Below, one piece after another: positions 23,261 through 36,630 of a stretch of 64,000 bases of DNA. Location: contig JANTQA010000036.1 of the NCBI GenBank assembly GCA_027625915.1, positions 1,359,501 through 1,423,500 of the forward strand. Direction: 5' to 3'. Made by a program: the position numbers and the translations under genes. The DNA comes from Anaeramoeba flamelloides (lineage: Eukaryota > Metamonada > Anaeramoebidae). The notes beneath the pieces are model-generated. The model was not told the origin of the DNA and searched no databases. It saw nothing but the letters and a program-made list of their open reading frames with translations. Each line of letters opens with the position of its first letter. Position 1 is the first letter of the stretch.

Positions 23261-25420
23261 TTTTTTAACTTGGTCATGTAAATAATATCATTATTTATTT
23301 ATTGATATTTTAATTATTTTTCCTTCTCTTGTTTTTTTTTTGATAAAATTTTCTTTTTTCTCCTCTTTGGCGTTATAAATTAATATAAATAAGTATATTT
23401 TATCATTCTTTTGGAAAGTTTATTAATAGTAACACTCTTTGGAAAATGATTTTATATTATTAAATACTAATTAAACATTAATTTTTACCCTTGTGAATTA
23501 TCATAGAAAATCAAGATAGAAAATTTTTAATCGTTTATTTTTAATAAAATACTAATAAACAAATTGGATTATTACTAAATATCACAAAATAAAGAAGAAC
23601 AATTTTTGATCTTTAAATATTTTTATTTTAAAACAGTTGAATAAATATAATTAAAAAAAAAACAACATATTTTTTGGAAATAATTAATTTACTTTCCAAG
23701 AATCAATAAAAAAAAATATGTAGAATAATAAATATTATTTAAGAGGTTCCGTCCTCTTTAATAGATGAACATATTTTCTTCAAAAACTCAAAAATCTAAA
23801 TTTATTCTTAAACACCTACCAAGTTCTTAGTCTTACATTCTTCAATTTAGATTTCAGAAAAAAAAAAATAAATTGTCATAAAATTTAATTTTGAACAAAT
23901 CTTCAAGCCCATACCTGGCACAAAATCGATCAGAGAAAAACCAAATTTAACAAGTGGTCACAAATAAAACAAAATAATCTTTTTTCAAATTTCAGGGATT
24001 GTAAACCTTATCAAGATATTCCAGACATTGAAAAAATGGAAAAAAATAAAATAAATCAATTTTTAAAACTGTTGTTTACTACCATTGAAAAAAAAAATTC
24101 AAGAAAAAATAACTAAGAATTACTCGTAATGATATTAGTTTAAAATTGAGCTATTTTAAAAAGAAGTATAAAAAAATTACAGAAAAATCAAAGAAATTCA
24201 TTTCATGTTTAAATCAAACTTTTCCCACGTCGCACCTGAATTTTTTTTTTCAAATAATATTTTTTTAAAAGTCTATTTATATTAATAACCCATTTTCCCC
24301 TATTTAGCCAAAATAAAATTTTAATAATGAGTTTTTTTTTTAAGACTTAGGTTTTGGTTTTAAGTAACGGGGAATAATATAATATGTACTTTGTATATAT
24401 TTAAATTGACTTTTGTGGTTATATCTTGGATTAATTTAAACTAAATTTCATAATAAATGGCTCATGTTACATTTGAATTTTGAATTTTTTTTGTTTCGTT
24501 TTGAAGTTTTTCCTCTCATAATGAAAAGTTTGCAAATAAATCATTTTTTCTCTTTTTTATTTTTTCAACAGTGTTTTGTTAAAATGGAAAATGAAAATGA
24601 AAAATTGGAAAGAAGTAACAGATGAATTAATGAAAAAATTGGTTTCAAATATGAAAAAGTGATTAGATTTAATTATTCAAATGGAAGGAGAATACATAAA
24701 TGGGTTTTTTTAATTTTTTAAATTTTCTATTTTTTATGTAATGCTTCTTTCAAAATAAAGTTTTCCCAATTTTTTTTAACAGTTTTTTTTATTTTTCTTT
24801 CTTTTATTTTTAGACAAAAAATAAATATCTCTTGAGTATAGTATTGAATATTAAAATCTAAATTTTTATATTATAATAGATAACTTCAATTATTAAAAAT
24901 ATTTTTATTTAAAATTTGTTTTTTAATGGGCTAATGATTTTGAAAGATAGTTTATATTATTACGAAAATATTGATTGGTTATGTTTTCAAATATAACGAA
25001 TTGAACAAATTTCATGAAATAAAATTATTTTCTATTGTAAAGTATCAAAAAAACAAATTTTCTTTTTTTACATTTTTTATCTTTTAATCTCCCTGAATAA
25101 CTATTTTTTTTATTATATTTAAAGAACATTGTTCGTTATTATGTTGTTATCAACTATATGATATATAAGTTTTCTCTCTTCACTGAGATTCATTATTTTG
25201 ATCATATATGAAGAATTATTAAAAAAACAAACCATAATGAAGGATTGATGTATTAACATATTGTTGAATAGTTCTTCATATTTCTCAAGAGAAAAAGGTC
25301 AAAAAATAGCAATACTTTTGGGGATATCTCGTCTTTGGAATGGCTTTTTTGGGTTATTCAATAAATTTCAATACATGGCAAAAGCTCTGAACATGGGCTC
25401 TTGAGATTACTTTACTGCAC
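23261..25420. other. Gene-free AT-rich stretch
   Basis: Nothing supported. Confidence 0.4.
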
Positions 25421-25424
25421 TCAA

Positions 25425-26220
25425 AATAAAGCATGCAAAAAAATTTAATGTGTATTTAAAAAGAAAAAGCGTGTTTTTTTGTTATAGAAGACTAATACAT
25501 TAAACAATCAAAGAAACTGATAATAAAGCCTAAAAAAATATGATATTGATTTCTTGAAGTTCTATTATTTAAAAAAAAATTCTAAAAATGAAGGATCAAA
25601 TTTTCAGAATTTATCTCAAAAAATAAAGAAAATTTTTGATAAAATTTTTATTTTCAAAAATACAAAAAAAATTCAAAAAAATTGAGACAATTATGGAAAA
25701 TTTTTAACTATTTGCATGAATAATTTAAATTTTACTGAAAATAACCAGATCCTTACTTTCAAAATTGATTTGAACTTAGGTATACTATTTGGTAGTAGAT
25801 TTGATGTTGACTTGGTACAAGAAGAAAAAAAAGCACAGATTAATTTTTTGAAACACATATTATAGTTTTTGTGCATGCATTATTTTGATCACTCTATATT
25901 CTCATTTTTTTGGAATTTTATAGGTCTTCTGGATCTAAGCTTAAATTTACAATTTGAATTTTAGAATTGAGGATTTTGATGATATATTTTATTTTAATTC
26001 TTGAAGGTATGATTTTTTTTTGGCAAAGTTGAAAACAAATTTTGATCTTTTTATTTATAAAATTAATAGTATTTTAATAATAGAACATTGAAGAAACCAA
26101 TATCATACTTAATTAGGGTTTGTTATCAGTTTATTTAATCGGTTGATGTATAGGTTTTCTATAATACAAAAAAATACGCTTTTTATTTTGGAACACTGAT
26201 TTAATGTTTTCTACACACTT
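25425..26220. repeat. Repeat U, copy 1, with long inverted ends
   Basis: The left arm (aaaagcgtgtttttttgttatagaa, ... tgatattgatttcttgaagttctattat) recurs inverted at the right (ataatagaacattgaagaaa ... ataatacaaaaaaatacgct), with arms of about 130 bases around a less conserved core. Confidence 0.6.
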
Positions 26221-26701
26221 TATTTTAACAACAGTACTTTATAAGAATTGTATAAACAATAATATTTAAGTTAAAATATTTGTACTCATTTCAACCATCT
26301 ATGACAAAGATAAAAGACTTTCAATTACAACATACTAGAAATTTAGAAAAATTTATAGTCATATTCATCCCTTAAAAAAGCACAATTCAATATTTTTTCC
26401 TTTTTTTAAATCTTTTAAAATTTTATAAATTACTTCTATTTGATGATTCAAAAAGTATTGATTTTATTTTGTTTAGTTATCCATGAATAAAATATTTCCC
26501 TTTTGTTTTCCAAATAAAGGTAATGATAGTTTTTAAAAAACAAGAAAATTAATTATTGACAACCAATAATTATTTTTGAAATTGGAAAAAACGAGCCTTG
26601 GAAAAGATGTGGGGTGTTAGTTTTGTAATAATTATTCAAAAGTCTTATTCTTCACAACTTTAAATGAACATTTTATTTTTTAAACTTTATTAATTTTTAA
26701 A

Positions 26702-29700
26702 ATGGATTATACTCCAGTTATTGAAACAGATTTCACAGGCTCAACCTTAATTTTACCTGCCATTAGCCATGCAAATCTTGGACAATTGGCGATCGACATT
26801 ATTTTATCAACAACACAAATGCCACGTGTAGGAATTTTAGATCATCCTTTTTTATTATCCTTTGTTGGGAATGATTGTACCGAAACTAAGAAACTTAAGG
26901 GAAAAATGGTTACGCCCATGGAAAGTAAGCTTAGACACTTCTTCTTTTTACTTTTCTTTTCTTTTGATTACGGCTGAATTCAAATTTAAAACAATTTATT
27001 TTTACGTAGCAAACCAATAACAAGAGCCAAACTAATTCAACAATTTTAGTTTTAAATTGGCTTTATGAAGATCTTTTATTTTTTTTTAACTCCTTGCTCA
27101 GAAACACTATTTTAGGAAAACGAAAGAAAAAATTTTCATTTGTTAAGTGTAAATAACAATATTAATTCTTAATCGTTTAAAAAAGAAAAAAAAAAAGAAA
27201 TTCAAAAAAAAAAAAAAAAAAAAAGAAAAAGAAAATGAAAAAACAATAAAAAACCATTATTTATGAATAGATAAGGAAATTTCTATTTTTCTCTTACTTT
27301 GAACAGAAATTTTCTTTATTTTTCTTTTTATACTAAACAAATTAAATTTCCTTTCTTTGAAACAATTTTCTTTCATCTTTTTCTCTTTGTGAAAAATTTG
27401 AGATCTTTTTCTCCTTTTTCATGTCAAAAAAAATTTTTTCCTTTTTGAATTGATCTTTTGCATGTTGAATAGAGGACTATTGTTAACACAAACAATTTCA
27501 AGTAAAAACAATTTTAAGTTTCTTCCTTTTGCTCTTTGAATTCTCTTAATTTACTATTCACATCAAAAAAATACAATAAAAATTGAAATCACACAAACTA
27601 AAAATTGAATTGAAAATTGTGTTTGTTTCGTTTATATTATTAATTACAAAATAAATTGAACAAAATTTTCATTCAGCTATCCAAAAAAAAGATTGTATAA
27701 ATCATATAACAATTCAAATTTGTAATTCTTTAAACAAGCTATGGTTATTAATTTCCCTTTTCCAATTGGGGATTTTGTAGACTTATTTTAATTCTTGGGA
27801 TGTGTGTTTTTTTGGAAAGCTGAATGAAAATTTTGATCTTTTTAATTTTGTAATTAACAGTATCTTCAAAATGGTTACTGCACAAAAACATTAAGATTTG
27901 GTATCACAGCAATTAAATAATTTTCTTGATATCGCACCTTTTCAAAAATTCATCATTTTGAAAACAACGAAACATTTTTGTTAACAATTAAAAATATTTC
28001 AAATATCAACAAAGAATTTTAAACTAAAAACACTAGAAAATTGCATTTAGAAGCTTTTTATTATTATTTTATATAATAAGTCATTTTTTCTGCCCCTGTA
28101 AGGTTTAAACAGTAAAATTATTTTATTTTTTATCTCTTTTTCTTTGTTATCAAGATCATTTTCACTAGAGATTAAAAAATTTAATGATTTTCTGAAAAAT
28201 AAATGCCAATTCAAAATTTTTAACCCACCAAAATTCAATTTTTGTAAAAAAAACTCTTATCAAATCGATTCGGTGAATATAGTAAATTAAAAGTACTAAA
28301 GAATTTAAATGTTAACAATTATTTATAATTTACAATATCTCCCAAAAAAAAAAAAAGTTAATCCCATTCCAAAAATTGGTACACACCCAAAATCAAAAAT
28401 AGACAAAAAAAATCCCATATATTATATTTTCCCAAATATACTATTAAACTACATTTAAGTTTCCCGGTATGAATGTTTTTTTAAGTAATCATTTTTTTCA
28501 AAATAAAAGAAAAAAATATAAAACGAAAAAAAAAAAAATTACTGTATCTAAAATGATGAAACAAGCCGAACAAAAAATATATTGGTAAATTTTTTGAAAT
28601 TTCATCAACAATTATTGATCGATCAAATTATAAGACACCATCAACTAATTTTATATGATTTTTCTATTTAACAAACTCTACACTAACCTTCTTTTTCGTC
28701 ATTGAAAAAAATTTCCTGATCTAACTAAACAAATTACGTAAATGTAAAAAAAGGAAATTGAAACAAAACAAAAAAGACAAATAATGAAATAATAGTTTGT
28801 AAAATCAAAAATTATTTCCAAATTTGAATGAAATTGTATTATTATGATTCTCTTAACTATTTTAATTGTGTTAAAAATTTTGAATCTTAGGATTTATGGT
28901 TCAGTATTAAGTGTTAAAAAACACTTTATCTGTTGAAAAAAGAATTTTGAAGTGATTAAATTTGTAACTTTTGATTTAAAGAGTGCCAAGATACACTTAA
29001 ATAACACAGCAAATAGGGGTATTTTAAACTTTATTTTTTTATAATAAAATTGAAATAACAAGTACATATCAAAGAAAAGTCTACAAAAAAAATAAAACAA
29101 TTAAAAAATATTGAATTTAAAAAATAGATTAGATTTATTGGAATTAAGTTAAAGTTAAAAGGGAAATAAGAAAAAGGCTTAGGATCATTGGAATTGAAAT
29201 GTATTTGTATGGGTCTATGATTGAAAATTCATTTGTGTTTGGGATCTTTTTTCCTTATCGCATGTTGGGTCATATTGGTAAGGAAATATTCTATATTAAT
29301 GTCATGGATTCCTTTTATCTTCATTTTCCTCAACAATTCATATGTGTCTTCATTATCAACAATATTAAAATCAAAATTTTTGGTTTTTGTCGTGCTCCTT
29401 TTTTCCATGTCTTTTCTGGTTCTCTCATATTTTTTACATCCTAATACGGAGTGGCAGATATCATCAATTTTTTTTCTATAACGTGATCATATTTTGAAAT
29501 TTACTTCTTTTCCCCTATCTACATGTATAGCGATCTATCACATTTGAAAAGGAATTTAGTTTTAATAGAGTTGTTGATGATTTCCAGTTTAAGTATTGCT
29601 GTTTTTTTCCTACAGTTATCTAGAAATTGACTAATTTTAAGATATCTTTTTAATTTCCAGTTTTTTTTTTTCTTTTGAAGATCATTCTTTGCTTTTTACT

Positions 29701-32324
29701 GTCTTAATATGAGTTTCATGAATTTTAGCCCCGATATCTTTTTTTATCATGTTTTTCTAGTCAATATTTTCTATTTTATCCATTTTTAAATAATCAACTA
29801 GATGATAAACGTCTATTAATTTTAGTTTTTTGATGAAATTAGCTCTTCTTCTTAGAATCAAATTTTGAATTTCAGTTTTTTTCAAAATTCCAATAATCTT
29901 CAAATCCCCGATAATAAAAAGAATATTGTTACAAATTGATCCACATTTTTGTTTTTTATTTATTTTTTTAATAAAACTAACAACTTTCAAATTCAATAAA
30001 GAACAAAAAAAAATCGAAAATAAAAAAATGAGTCAAACTTTTTAATTTATTAGTTTTAAAAAAAATTTAAAAATTTAATAAACACCCGAACTCAATAAAA
30101 ATAAAAAATGTAGTAATTAGTATTTTATTTATTTAGGTTTTTTTTGATAAGAAAATAACTAAATCTTAGTTTTTTTTGAGTAGGTAAAGATTTTTTAAGA
30201 AATAATTGCTAAAATTATTAAAACTCAGTAATTTAGTGAAAAAATTCCAAATTCGTAAAAATCAATGGAACTCCTAATAATCTTATTTTTTGATATGGCA
30301 TAACTTGAACAAAATTGCAAAATGTGAAAAAATGTAAATTTTTAGGAATATTATTCAATATGTTTTGTGTGAAAAGAATTGATATTGTATAGAAATAGTC
30401 AGAAATTTTATATACCTTTAAGGTATCAATTCTTTTCACAAAAAATATATAGAATAATATTATTAAAAAATTGCAAATTCTTCTTTCTTAATAATAATAA
30501 CAGCAACAATAATGTTAACAAAAATTTACAAATTTTCGCATTTTACAATTTTTTGCATGTTATGCTTACATCCCTCATTTTTTAACTAAAAAAATATCTT
30601 GATAAAATTATGAATTTCCCTAATTTCCAAAAAATCAAAACTCAACATTTTCGAATTTTAGTTACCTTTCATAACAATTTCACAAAAAAATTTTAAAAAC
30701 AAAATTTTCTTTTTAAAAAATCAATAAGAAAAAATAATTTTGTTATTTACCTGATATAATAAAGATACTTAAAATAAATAATTAGTTAATCATCAATACA
30801 ATAATTTTTGAAATAGAATATTCCATAAAATTATTCAAAAAAAATAGAACATGTTCACAAAGAAAATCAATTTGTGAAATTTTTAGACCAAACTCTCTTG
30901 AAAGTCTATTATGATTTACAATTGTGTTTGAAGCAATATAAAAATTTATTCATTACCAACTTTTTCACAAATCATTTGTGAATTGGAACAAAAAATAACA
31001 AAACCTAAAAAAGGCTACAAGAAAGTAAAATTATTTTGATACACCCATTTTAAAAATGTGAGAACTTTTTTTAAAACATTTTTAAATTTTTCTATTTTAA
31101 AAAAAGTGAAAACTTTTTCAGAATTAAAACTTTTTAAAAGTTTTCTATTTTCATAAATCGAAATCTCCCAACCTTTAAATGTGGTGTAGAGAGTTGGTGT
31201 AAGAAGAAAAGCAAATTTAAAAAAAAAAAAAGTTTTCAATTTATTAAAACACAAAACTTTAAAAAAGTTTTAATTCTGTAAAATTAAAAAAAATTCTTCA
31301 CTTTTTTCAAATGGCTGTATCAATTTTTATTTATTTTTTTTATTTTTGTGAATTTTTTACAGTCAGTTCCACTTTTAAGACATAAACTTTCAATGAAATT
31401 CAAGTCACAAAGAAATCTCAAATTAAGGCTCATTTTTTGGAATTTTTTAAAACTATTTATTTTACTAGAATCTGAATTTTGTACCTTAATTTGGACTTTT
31501 TATTGTGCTCTAAATTTTTTTGAAAGTTTGTGCCTTAAAAGCGGAACTGACTGTAGTTAAAATTATTTTTTTTGTAAACAATCAAAATGCTGTGAAGAAA
31601 AAAAAATCTATTAAAAATAATTTAGAACGATATCAATAAATTTTGGTGATTAAGTAAAAAAGAATATATTTAAAAACAAAAAATGATTTTAAAAAAAATT
31701 TTAAATTTTTTCAAATTAAATAATTTTAAATATACCATATCCTGATTTTTTAAATTTAAATTCATATTTTTTTTAAAAAAATTCTCACTATAACGAATCA
31801 TAAACTCAATAGTACACTTTGACGTTGATAAAAAAATTGCAATCATACAACAAAGAGTTCCTGTTATGAACCAACGAGGAAAAACCTTTTCAAAGGATTT
31901 TATGGAATGGATTGGTTCAATGAGCTTTGGCAAAGTAATTATCTTAACGGGCGCAAACGCATCCTTCCGCCTTGATAATATGATCGAAAAACCAAAACAA
32001 ATCGTTTGCATGAGACTAAATGAATTTGAAAATGAAAAACTTGTTTTTGAAAATATTGATGAAATTGATCCAAAAGAATTTAAAATTGTTAAAAATTCGG
32101 GGTTGTTAAAGCATTATTATAATTTTGTAAAGGATATTGAAGGCATCGAATTTGTTTCGTTGATCTTTTTCTTATTTGAAGGTAAAAATATTTTTGAAAG
32201 TACAGCTTGTTGTAATGTATTAAATAAAACAGTTCCAATAATGAAGTTTGAAAATGAATTAAATAATTGGAAAATTCCTCTTTCATGGAAGGAACAAAAA
32301 CCAATTGATCTTTCCATGTATTAA
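26702..32324 (+). CDS. Proteasome assembly chaperone 2 (PAC2/PSMG2-like), two exons
   Basis: Exon 1 is 26702-26924 and exon 2 is 31813-32324. The first exon ends ...TPMEa with donor gtaagc; the acceptor is caatag before tacactttg. Joining them preserves phase and gives 244 residues, close to the ~264 of human PSMG2, so no exon seems missing. Exon 1 matches the PAC2 N-terminus (GSTLILPAISHANLGQLAID, then ILSTTQMPRVG, then FVGND). Exon 2 starts with IHFDVDKKIAIIQQRVPV and continues through FMEWI, VIILTGANASFR and ends with NWKIPLSWKEQKP, as in the family. PAC2 pairs with PAC1 to guide assembly of the 20S proteasome alpha ring. The 4,888-base intron is about tenfold or more longer than the other introns found here and holds repeats and a LINE-like remnant. 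Confidence 0.87.
27650..27930 (+). repeat. Repeat U fragment in the PAC2 intron (copy 3)
   Basis: Matches the right half of copy 2: aaaataaattgaacaaaatt ttcatt, taattcttgggatgtgtg, ttggaaagctgaatgaaaat. Confidence 0.55.
29200..30000 (-). mobile_element. Decayed LINE-like coding remnant in the PAC2 intron
   Basis: Minus-strand frames carry coding-like segments: RRRANFIKKLKLIDVYHLVD (29.8 kb), ICHSVLGCKKYERTRKDMEK and IHDINIEYFLTNMTQHAIRK (29.2-29.5 kb). The last segment recurs on the plus strand near 58.2-58.4 kb (ITNITIEYSLTNRTEYLIKE), which shows a mobile origin. LIDVYHL recalls LINE endonuclease ends but is weak evidence. Confidence 0.4.
30285..30575. repeat. Fold-back hairpin in the PAC2 intron
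   Basis: Left arm (gcataacttgaacaaaattgcaaaatg ... gtgaaaagaattgata) recurs inverted after a 36-base loop (tatcaattcttttcac ... cattttacaattttttgcatgttatgc). The right arm is longer because of an AAT-type insertion near 30490-30520. Confidence 0.65.
31360..31553. mobile_element. TA-flanked MITE A (Tc1/mariner-like), 194 bp
   Basis: Ends CAGTCAGTTCCACTTTTAAG and its inverse, inside TA duplications (31358-31359, 31554-31555). Near-palindromic throughout; an inner pair of caaattaagg blocks is shared by copies B-E. Lies in the PAC2 intron. Confidence 0.88.
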
Positions 32325-33050
32325 ATTAGACTTATTTAAATTTAGGATATCTTTACCTTAATAATTTACCTTTATTTTAGACATATTCTAACTTTTTTTA
32401 AAAAGGGTACAAAAATTCAAAAATAATTAGCAAATATTATTATATATGTGTATGTATATGTGTATGTATGCATGTACATATAATTTTTATAAAAATTATT
32501 TCAAAATAACTTTTTTTTTCTCAATTCAAAAGAACAATAGTCTTAAATTCAAATTTTATTTTTTTTTTTTTTTTTTTTTCAATTTTTTGATTTTGAATCC
32601 TTTTTTTGAGGTATTCAACAAAATCGATTCATTGCTTCTAGAGATCTTTTTTATATTATTTTGTTTTATAAAACAATTTTATTTGAATTAACAATTTAAC
32701 AAGAAAAATATTCATTTGTTGGATAGGTTATAATCTTTAAATGATGATATTTTCGTAAATAACTAACAAAAGTTAAAATAACTGTATATCGATCTTTCAA
32801 CATTTTATAAAAGGTAATACTTTGTTGTAATGGAATTTTATAATTTTCGCGACTTTACAGACTTTTTTTTATAAATAATTATTGAATTTACTCAATTGAA
32901 AAAGTTAAAAGATTTTTGGAACTAAATTATTGGTTAATGAGGATCTTTTTATCAAATTTACTTTTGTTTTAATCAAAATATTATACATTACAAGATTTTT
33001 TAAAAAAAAGTAAAAAAAAAAAAATTAACCTGATTTTTTATTATTATTGA
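32325..33050. other. Gene-free stretch downstream of PAC2
   Basis: A TATGTG-type microsatellite at about 32438-32480 (tgtgtatgtatatgtgtatg) and T runs; nothing else. Confidence 0.5.
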
Positions 33051-33059
33051 ATAAGTAAA

Positions 33060-33950
33060 ATCACCGAATTTACTTCCTGTTTGTCGTTAGGTTTATTTTA
33101 ATTTAAAAGAATTGTACCAAAGTTATCGATTTTTCTCTATTCTTTTTAATTCTAGAAACCCGCCTTTTGGTTTTTTAAAATTTGAGAAATAAAAAGAAAT
33201 TTTAAAAAAAGCTGGGCACTCTATAGCACTCTAAAACACTTAAATTTCATTAAAGAATTTTTTCTCCCAATTATAATGCATGTAAGATTATAACTGCTGA
33301 ACTAACTTTTTCGAAAAAAAGAATCGATAAACAATCATTTTGAAACAAAGACAAGAAAAAAGGAGAAAGAAAATCAAGAAATAAAAGAGAGCATAAAAAA
33401 AGAATAAAAAAAAACAAATAATTTATTGGAAAGTTTATTTTTACTCCACCAGGTGTTGAATGGTTTGGTATTTTTTCCTTTGAGACGGTGGAAATTTTTA
33501 TAGATCGGTACCATAATTTGTTTTAATAAAGTGGTTTTAATATATGAACAGCTATAGATCAAATGAAATAAATTACTTTATTTAGTTTAATTTTGAAGTT
33601 TAAAGATAGGTTACTTCAATCAAAGGTTGATTTTTTAAGTATAAGAATTATTTTTCGAATTTTTTTGTTAGTTTTCTTATTTTTTTTTTTTGTAATTTTT
33701 TGTAAGTTGCGAAAATCTTGTTTTCTCAAAATCCCAGTACAAGATACTGTTTCAAAATCAAAGATCAATTTCAAGTAATTACTCAACAGATTCTGAGGAA
33801 CGGGTAATTAGGTTCGCTTCAGTTGGTTTCAAATTGAATTCTGTTGGGCTAAGTTATATCAGTTTCTTAATTCTAGTTCTCTTCCTTTAAGATCTGATCA
33901 GAATAATTTGTTGAAGATCTAATCATGAAAAAGTCTATCAATTCTTATAA
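33060..33950. repeat. Dispersed repeat R, copy
   Basis: Shares with 61.0-62.2 kb and 54.0-54.5 kb the blocks tgtttgtcgttagg, aatttaaaagaattg, ctctattctttttaattct, ggcactctatagcactct, an A-rich purine stretch, and acaagatact. Confidence 0.45.
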
Positions 33951-34599
33951 TGATTTTTCATTCCTTTTGCTTTCTCCCAATCACTTTAAAAGAAAAAGTT
34001 AATTTGAACCAAAGCAACTTAGAAAGATAAATAGGGAAAAGGTAAAATATTTTAAAAAAAAATTCAATTTTTATTATTATTATTGTGATGGAAGAAGTGT
34101 ATATTACACTATAATTGTCATTTTACTTAAATCCCATTTCAGAAATTTAAGTGTAAAATCATAGATTTTACGATTATTTATTAACGGAAATAATTTTAAG
34201 CTATGTTAATTTAAAATTATTTCATGAAAATTATATTCTTGTGATTTATTCAGAAAAATTAATCTATTTTTTTCATTTGAAGGGCATACATATAAAAAAT
34301 TGATCAATTTTTTCTATTATCTCTTTATGTTCATATTTTAAATATAAAGGACAAAATCTGTTTGAATTTTTATTTATGATATAATAATATCTATTTAAGC
34401 AGTTTGTAAATGTTCTGAACTTGCGAATTATTGAGCTTGATGGATAACTTAAATATCTTTGATTAACGAATATTTTTTTTTGGTTTTTAATTATTGTGAA
34501 ATATTTTTGCGGAGTGTCGTCATGTGTCTAGCTTTTTTTTAATTTGAGAAATAAATAGAAAATATTTTAAATTTTATTTCTCAAATTAAAAAAGGCTAA

Positions 34600-34675
34600 C
34601 GGCGGTTTTCCAAAATTTAAAAGAATTGAATAAAATCAAAGATTTTACTCTATTCTTTTAAATCATGGAAAACCT
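34600..34675. repeat. R-type hairpin
   Basis: ttttccaaaatttaaaagaa ... ttcttttaaatcatggaaaa: two inverted arms of about 30 bases around aaaatcaaagatttta. A second hairpin of aatttgagaaataaa arms lies at 34541-34590. Confidence 0.65.
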
Positions 34676-34899
34676 AAGGAAACTTCCAACTTGTAGAATT
34701 CACCAACTTATTATAAGTATAGTTATAAATTTCTTTTTTTCAATTCAATTAAATCTTTTGAATTGTAATTAATTTTAATATTTATTCTTTGATTAAATTT
34801 GGTTTAATTTTTCCAGATAGGGCAGGGAGAGATATTTTAATTTGTTTTTGAATTTTAGTTTCCTTTTATTAATTGATATTACCAAATATTTGAATTTAA

Positions 34900-35640
34900 A
34901 TTCTGTTTTAAAAATAAGAACTAGTGTGTTTCTTTTTATTTTACATATTTCAGTAAGGTGTGTATTAATCCAAGAGTTTAAATAGTTTAGTGTTGCTATT
35001 CTATAATTATAAATTTTTCATCCATATGTTAATTGACTTAATAGAAAAGATTTAAATAATCTAATTTTTAAATTATTTATTAGTAAATTGTTATTGAATA
35101 ATTCTTTAGATTTGTTAAAAGTCTCTTTTGATTTTCCAGATTATAGAATAAATGTGATATTTTTTTCCAAATAAATACCCAAATATTTAAGATTTGATAA
35201 ATCTTGAGATAATTTCTGTTTTATCTTTATTAGGTTTTAACCTAAATTGAATACTTATTTGATATATAAAAATTAATTTCTCATTTATTTGTTTTAAAAT
35301 CCCTTTTATGATTAAAATTAAAACATCTGCATCTATTTGACAATGATCAGTTAAAGGTATTTTTTTTTTTTTTAATAATAGAATATGTGAAATAAGAGCA
35401 AATAAAATAGGAGATAATGGGTCCCATTGAAATATACCAAGCCCTTCACCTGGATAATATTTTAATAAAATTTTTTTAAATAATTTTATTTAAAATGAAC
35501 TTTTTTATTGTTTTTCTAATTATTTTAAAAATCAATTGAGTCAAGAAATTTTGTCATGTCAATCATTATAATATGGGTTATATAATTCTCATTTTCTATT
35601 ATTTGTTTTCATCCTATTACAAGTATTTGAAAATAATAAT
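34900..35640 (-). mobile_element. Decayed LINE reverse-transcriptase fragment
   Basis: On the minus strand: WDPLSPILFAL (35.43 kb, where intact elements have QGDPLSP), a degenerate active-site block IDADVLILI (35.33 kb), LKPNKDKTEI, and KYLGIYLEKNI (35.18 kb). The order and spacing fit a non-LTR reverse transcriptase. Several stops and shifts; clearly dead. Confidence 0.7.
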
Positions 35641-35723
35641 ACTGCAATTCGAGTATCATATTTTTTCCGAAAGTTTAACTGTGATTTTTGAAAAATTACC
35701 AACAAAACTCAATAAGTAGATAC

Positions 35724-35917
35724 AGTCAGTTTCACTTTTAAGGTACAAATTTTCAACGAAAATCAAGAAAAAACAAAAATCTCAAATTAAGGCACAAAAT
35801 TCAGATTCTAGTAAAATAAATTGTAACAAAATAATTACAAATTTTGTGCCTTAATTTGGGAGTTTTGTGTGCCTTAAATTTCGTTGAAAGTTTGTACCTT
35901 AAAAGTGAAACTGACTG
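35724..35917. mobile_element. TA-flanked MITE B (family A-E), 194 bp
   Basis: CAGTCAGTTTCACTTTTAAGG ... and inverse, with TA at 35722-35723 and 35918-35919. Same length as copy A. Confidence 0.88.
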
Positions 35918-35999
35918 TATAGCATTTTAAGAAATAATCTTGTTAGACTTTGATCAATTAAAATTGGTCTATAGTTTAATTCTACTCATTGATTTTAAA

Positions 36000-36610
36000 A
36001 AAAAATATCATTTAAATTTCCTTTGTTCCTTTTAGTCAATCGTCTTCAAACAGTATCTTGGAATTTGACAACTTTATAATTTTATTTGGATCTTTTTTTG
36101 GCTATGTATAATGAGATATAAATCCTCAGTTGAGAATATTAGTATTGAATCAAAGGTTAATTTGCTGATATTTTATTTGATTACAATTTGACAAAGAACA
36201 TGCCCAATGAACAAATTATTAAAAAATAATTCTTTTTTAACAATTTTCATAATGAGGACAAATTAAATCTCTTACAAGATCAATTTGCTTTGTCTTCCGC
36301 AAGATCTTTCGATTTTTCTTTAAATTCGAAGAATAAATATTTCATTGAAACTTTGAAAAAAAAATTCTTCTATGACTTGGAGAATGAAAATATTATTTCC
36401 AAGACAAAATTCGTTGAAAAACTAAAGATATTCTTGAAAACTTAATTTTTCAATAACAGATAAAAAAATTAAATAATTCGAAAACAAGTCGAAAAACAAC
36501 ACTTAAAAACACTTTTCTGTAAATCAACTGTAAAAGTTTTAAAAAAATAGTTATTGAAGTCAAAATGAGTTATTGAAAACGATAAAGTATTTTAAAATTG
36601 TTTTTCTTTA
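36000..36610 (+). repeat. Truncated copy (N) of the 48 kb element
   Basis: Matches 48375-48956: aatcctcagttgagaatatt, aatgaacaaattatt, aagatcaattt, gcaagatctttc, ttctatgacttgga. The left half and left inverted end are missing. It stops just before element S copy 2. Confidence 0.6.
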
Positions 36611-36630
36611 CATTTTTCAAAAATCTCTAA

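Larger units (their letters stand above)
26925..31812 (+). other. Giant repeat-filled intron of the PAC2 gene
   Basis: Donor gtaagc at 26925, acceptor caatag ending at 31812. It contains a U-type repeat fragment (about 27650-27930), LINE-like coding debris (29200-30000, antisense), a fold-back (30285-30575) and MITE A (31360-31553). Other introns in the window range from 100 to 500 bases. Confidence 0.8.

Noticed and set aside
29199-29481. Two plus-strand frames of 81 and 86 codons
   Set aside because: Hydrophobic, Phe-rich shadows of the minus-strand LINE-like remnant.
31866-32324. A separate 152-codon gene starting at the ATG at 31866
   Set aside because: The PAC2 similarity continues upstream of that Met to 31813 and fits exon 1 at 26.7 kb in phase, so this Met is internal.
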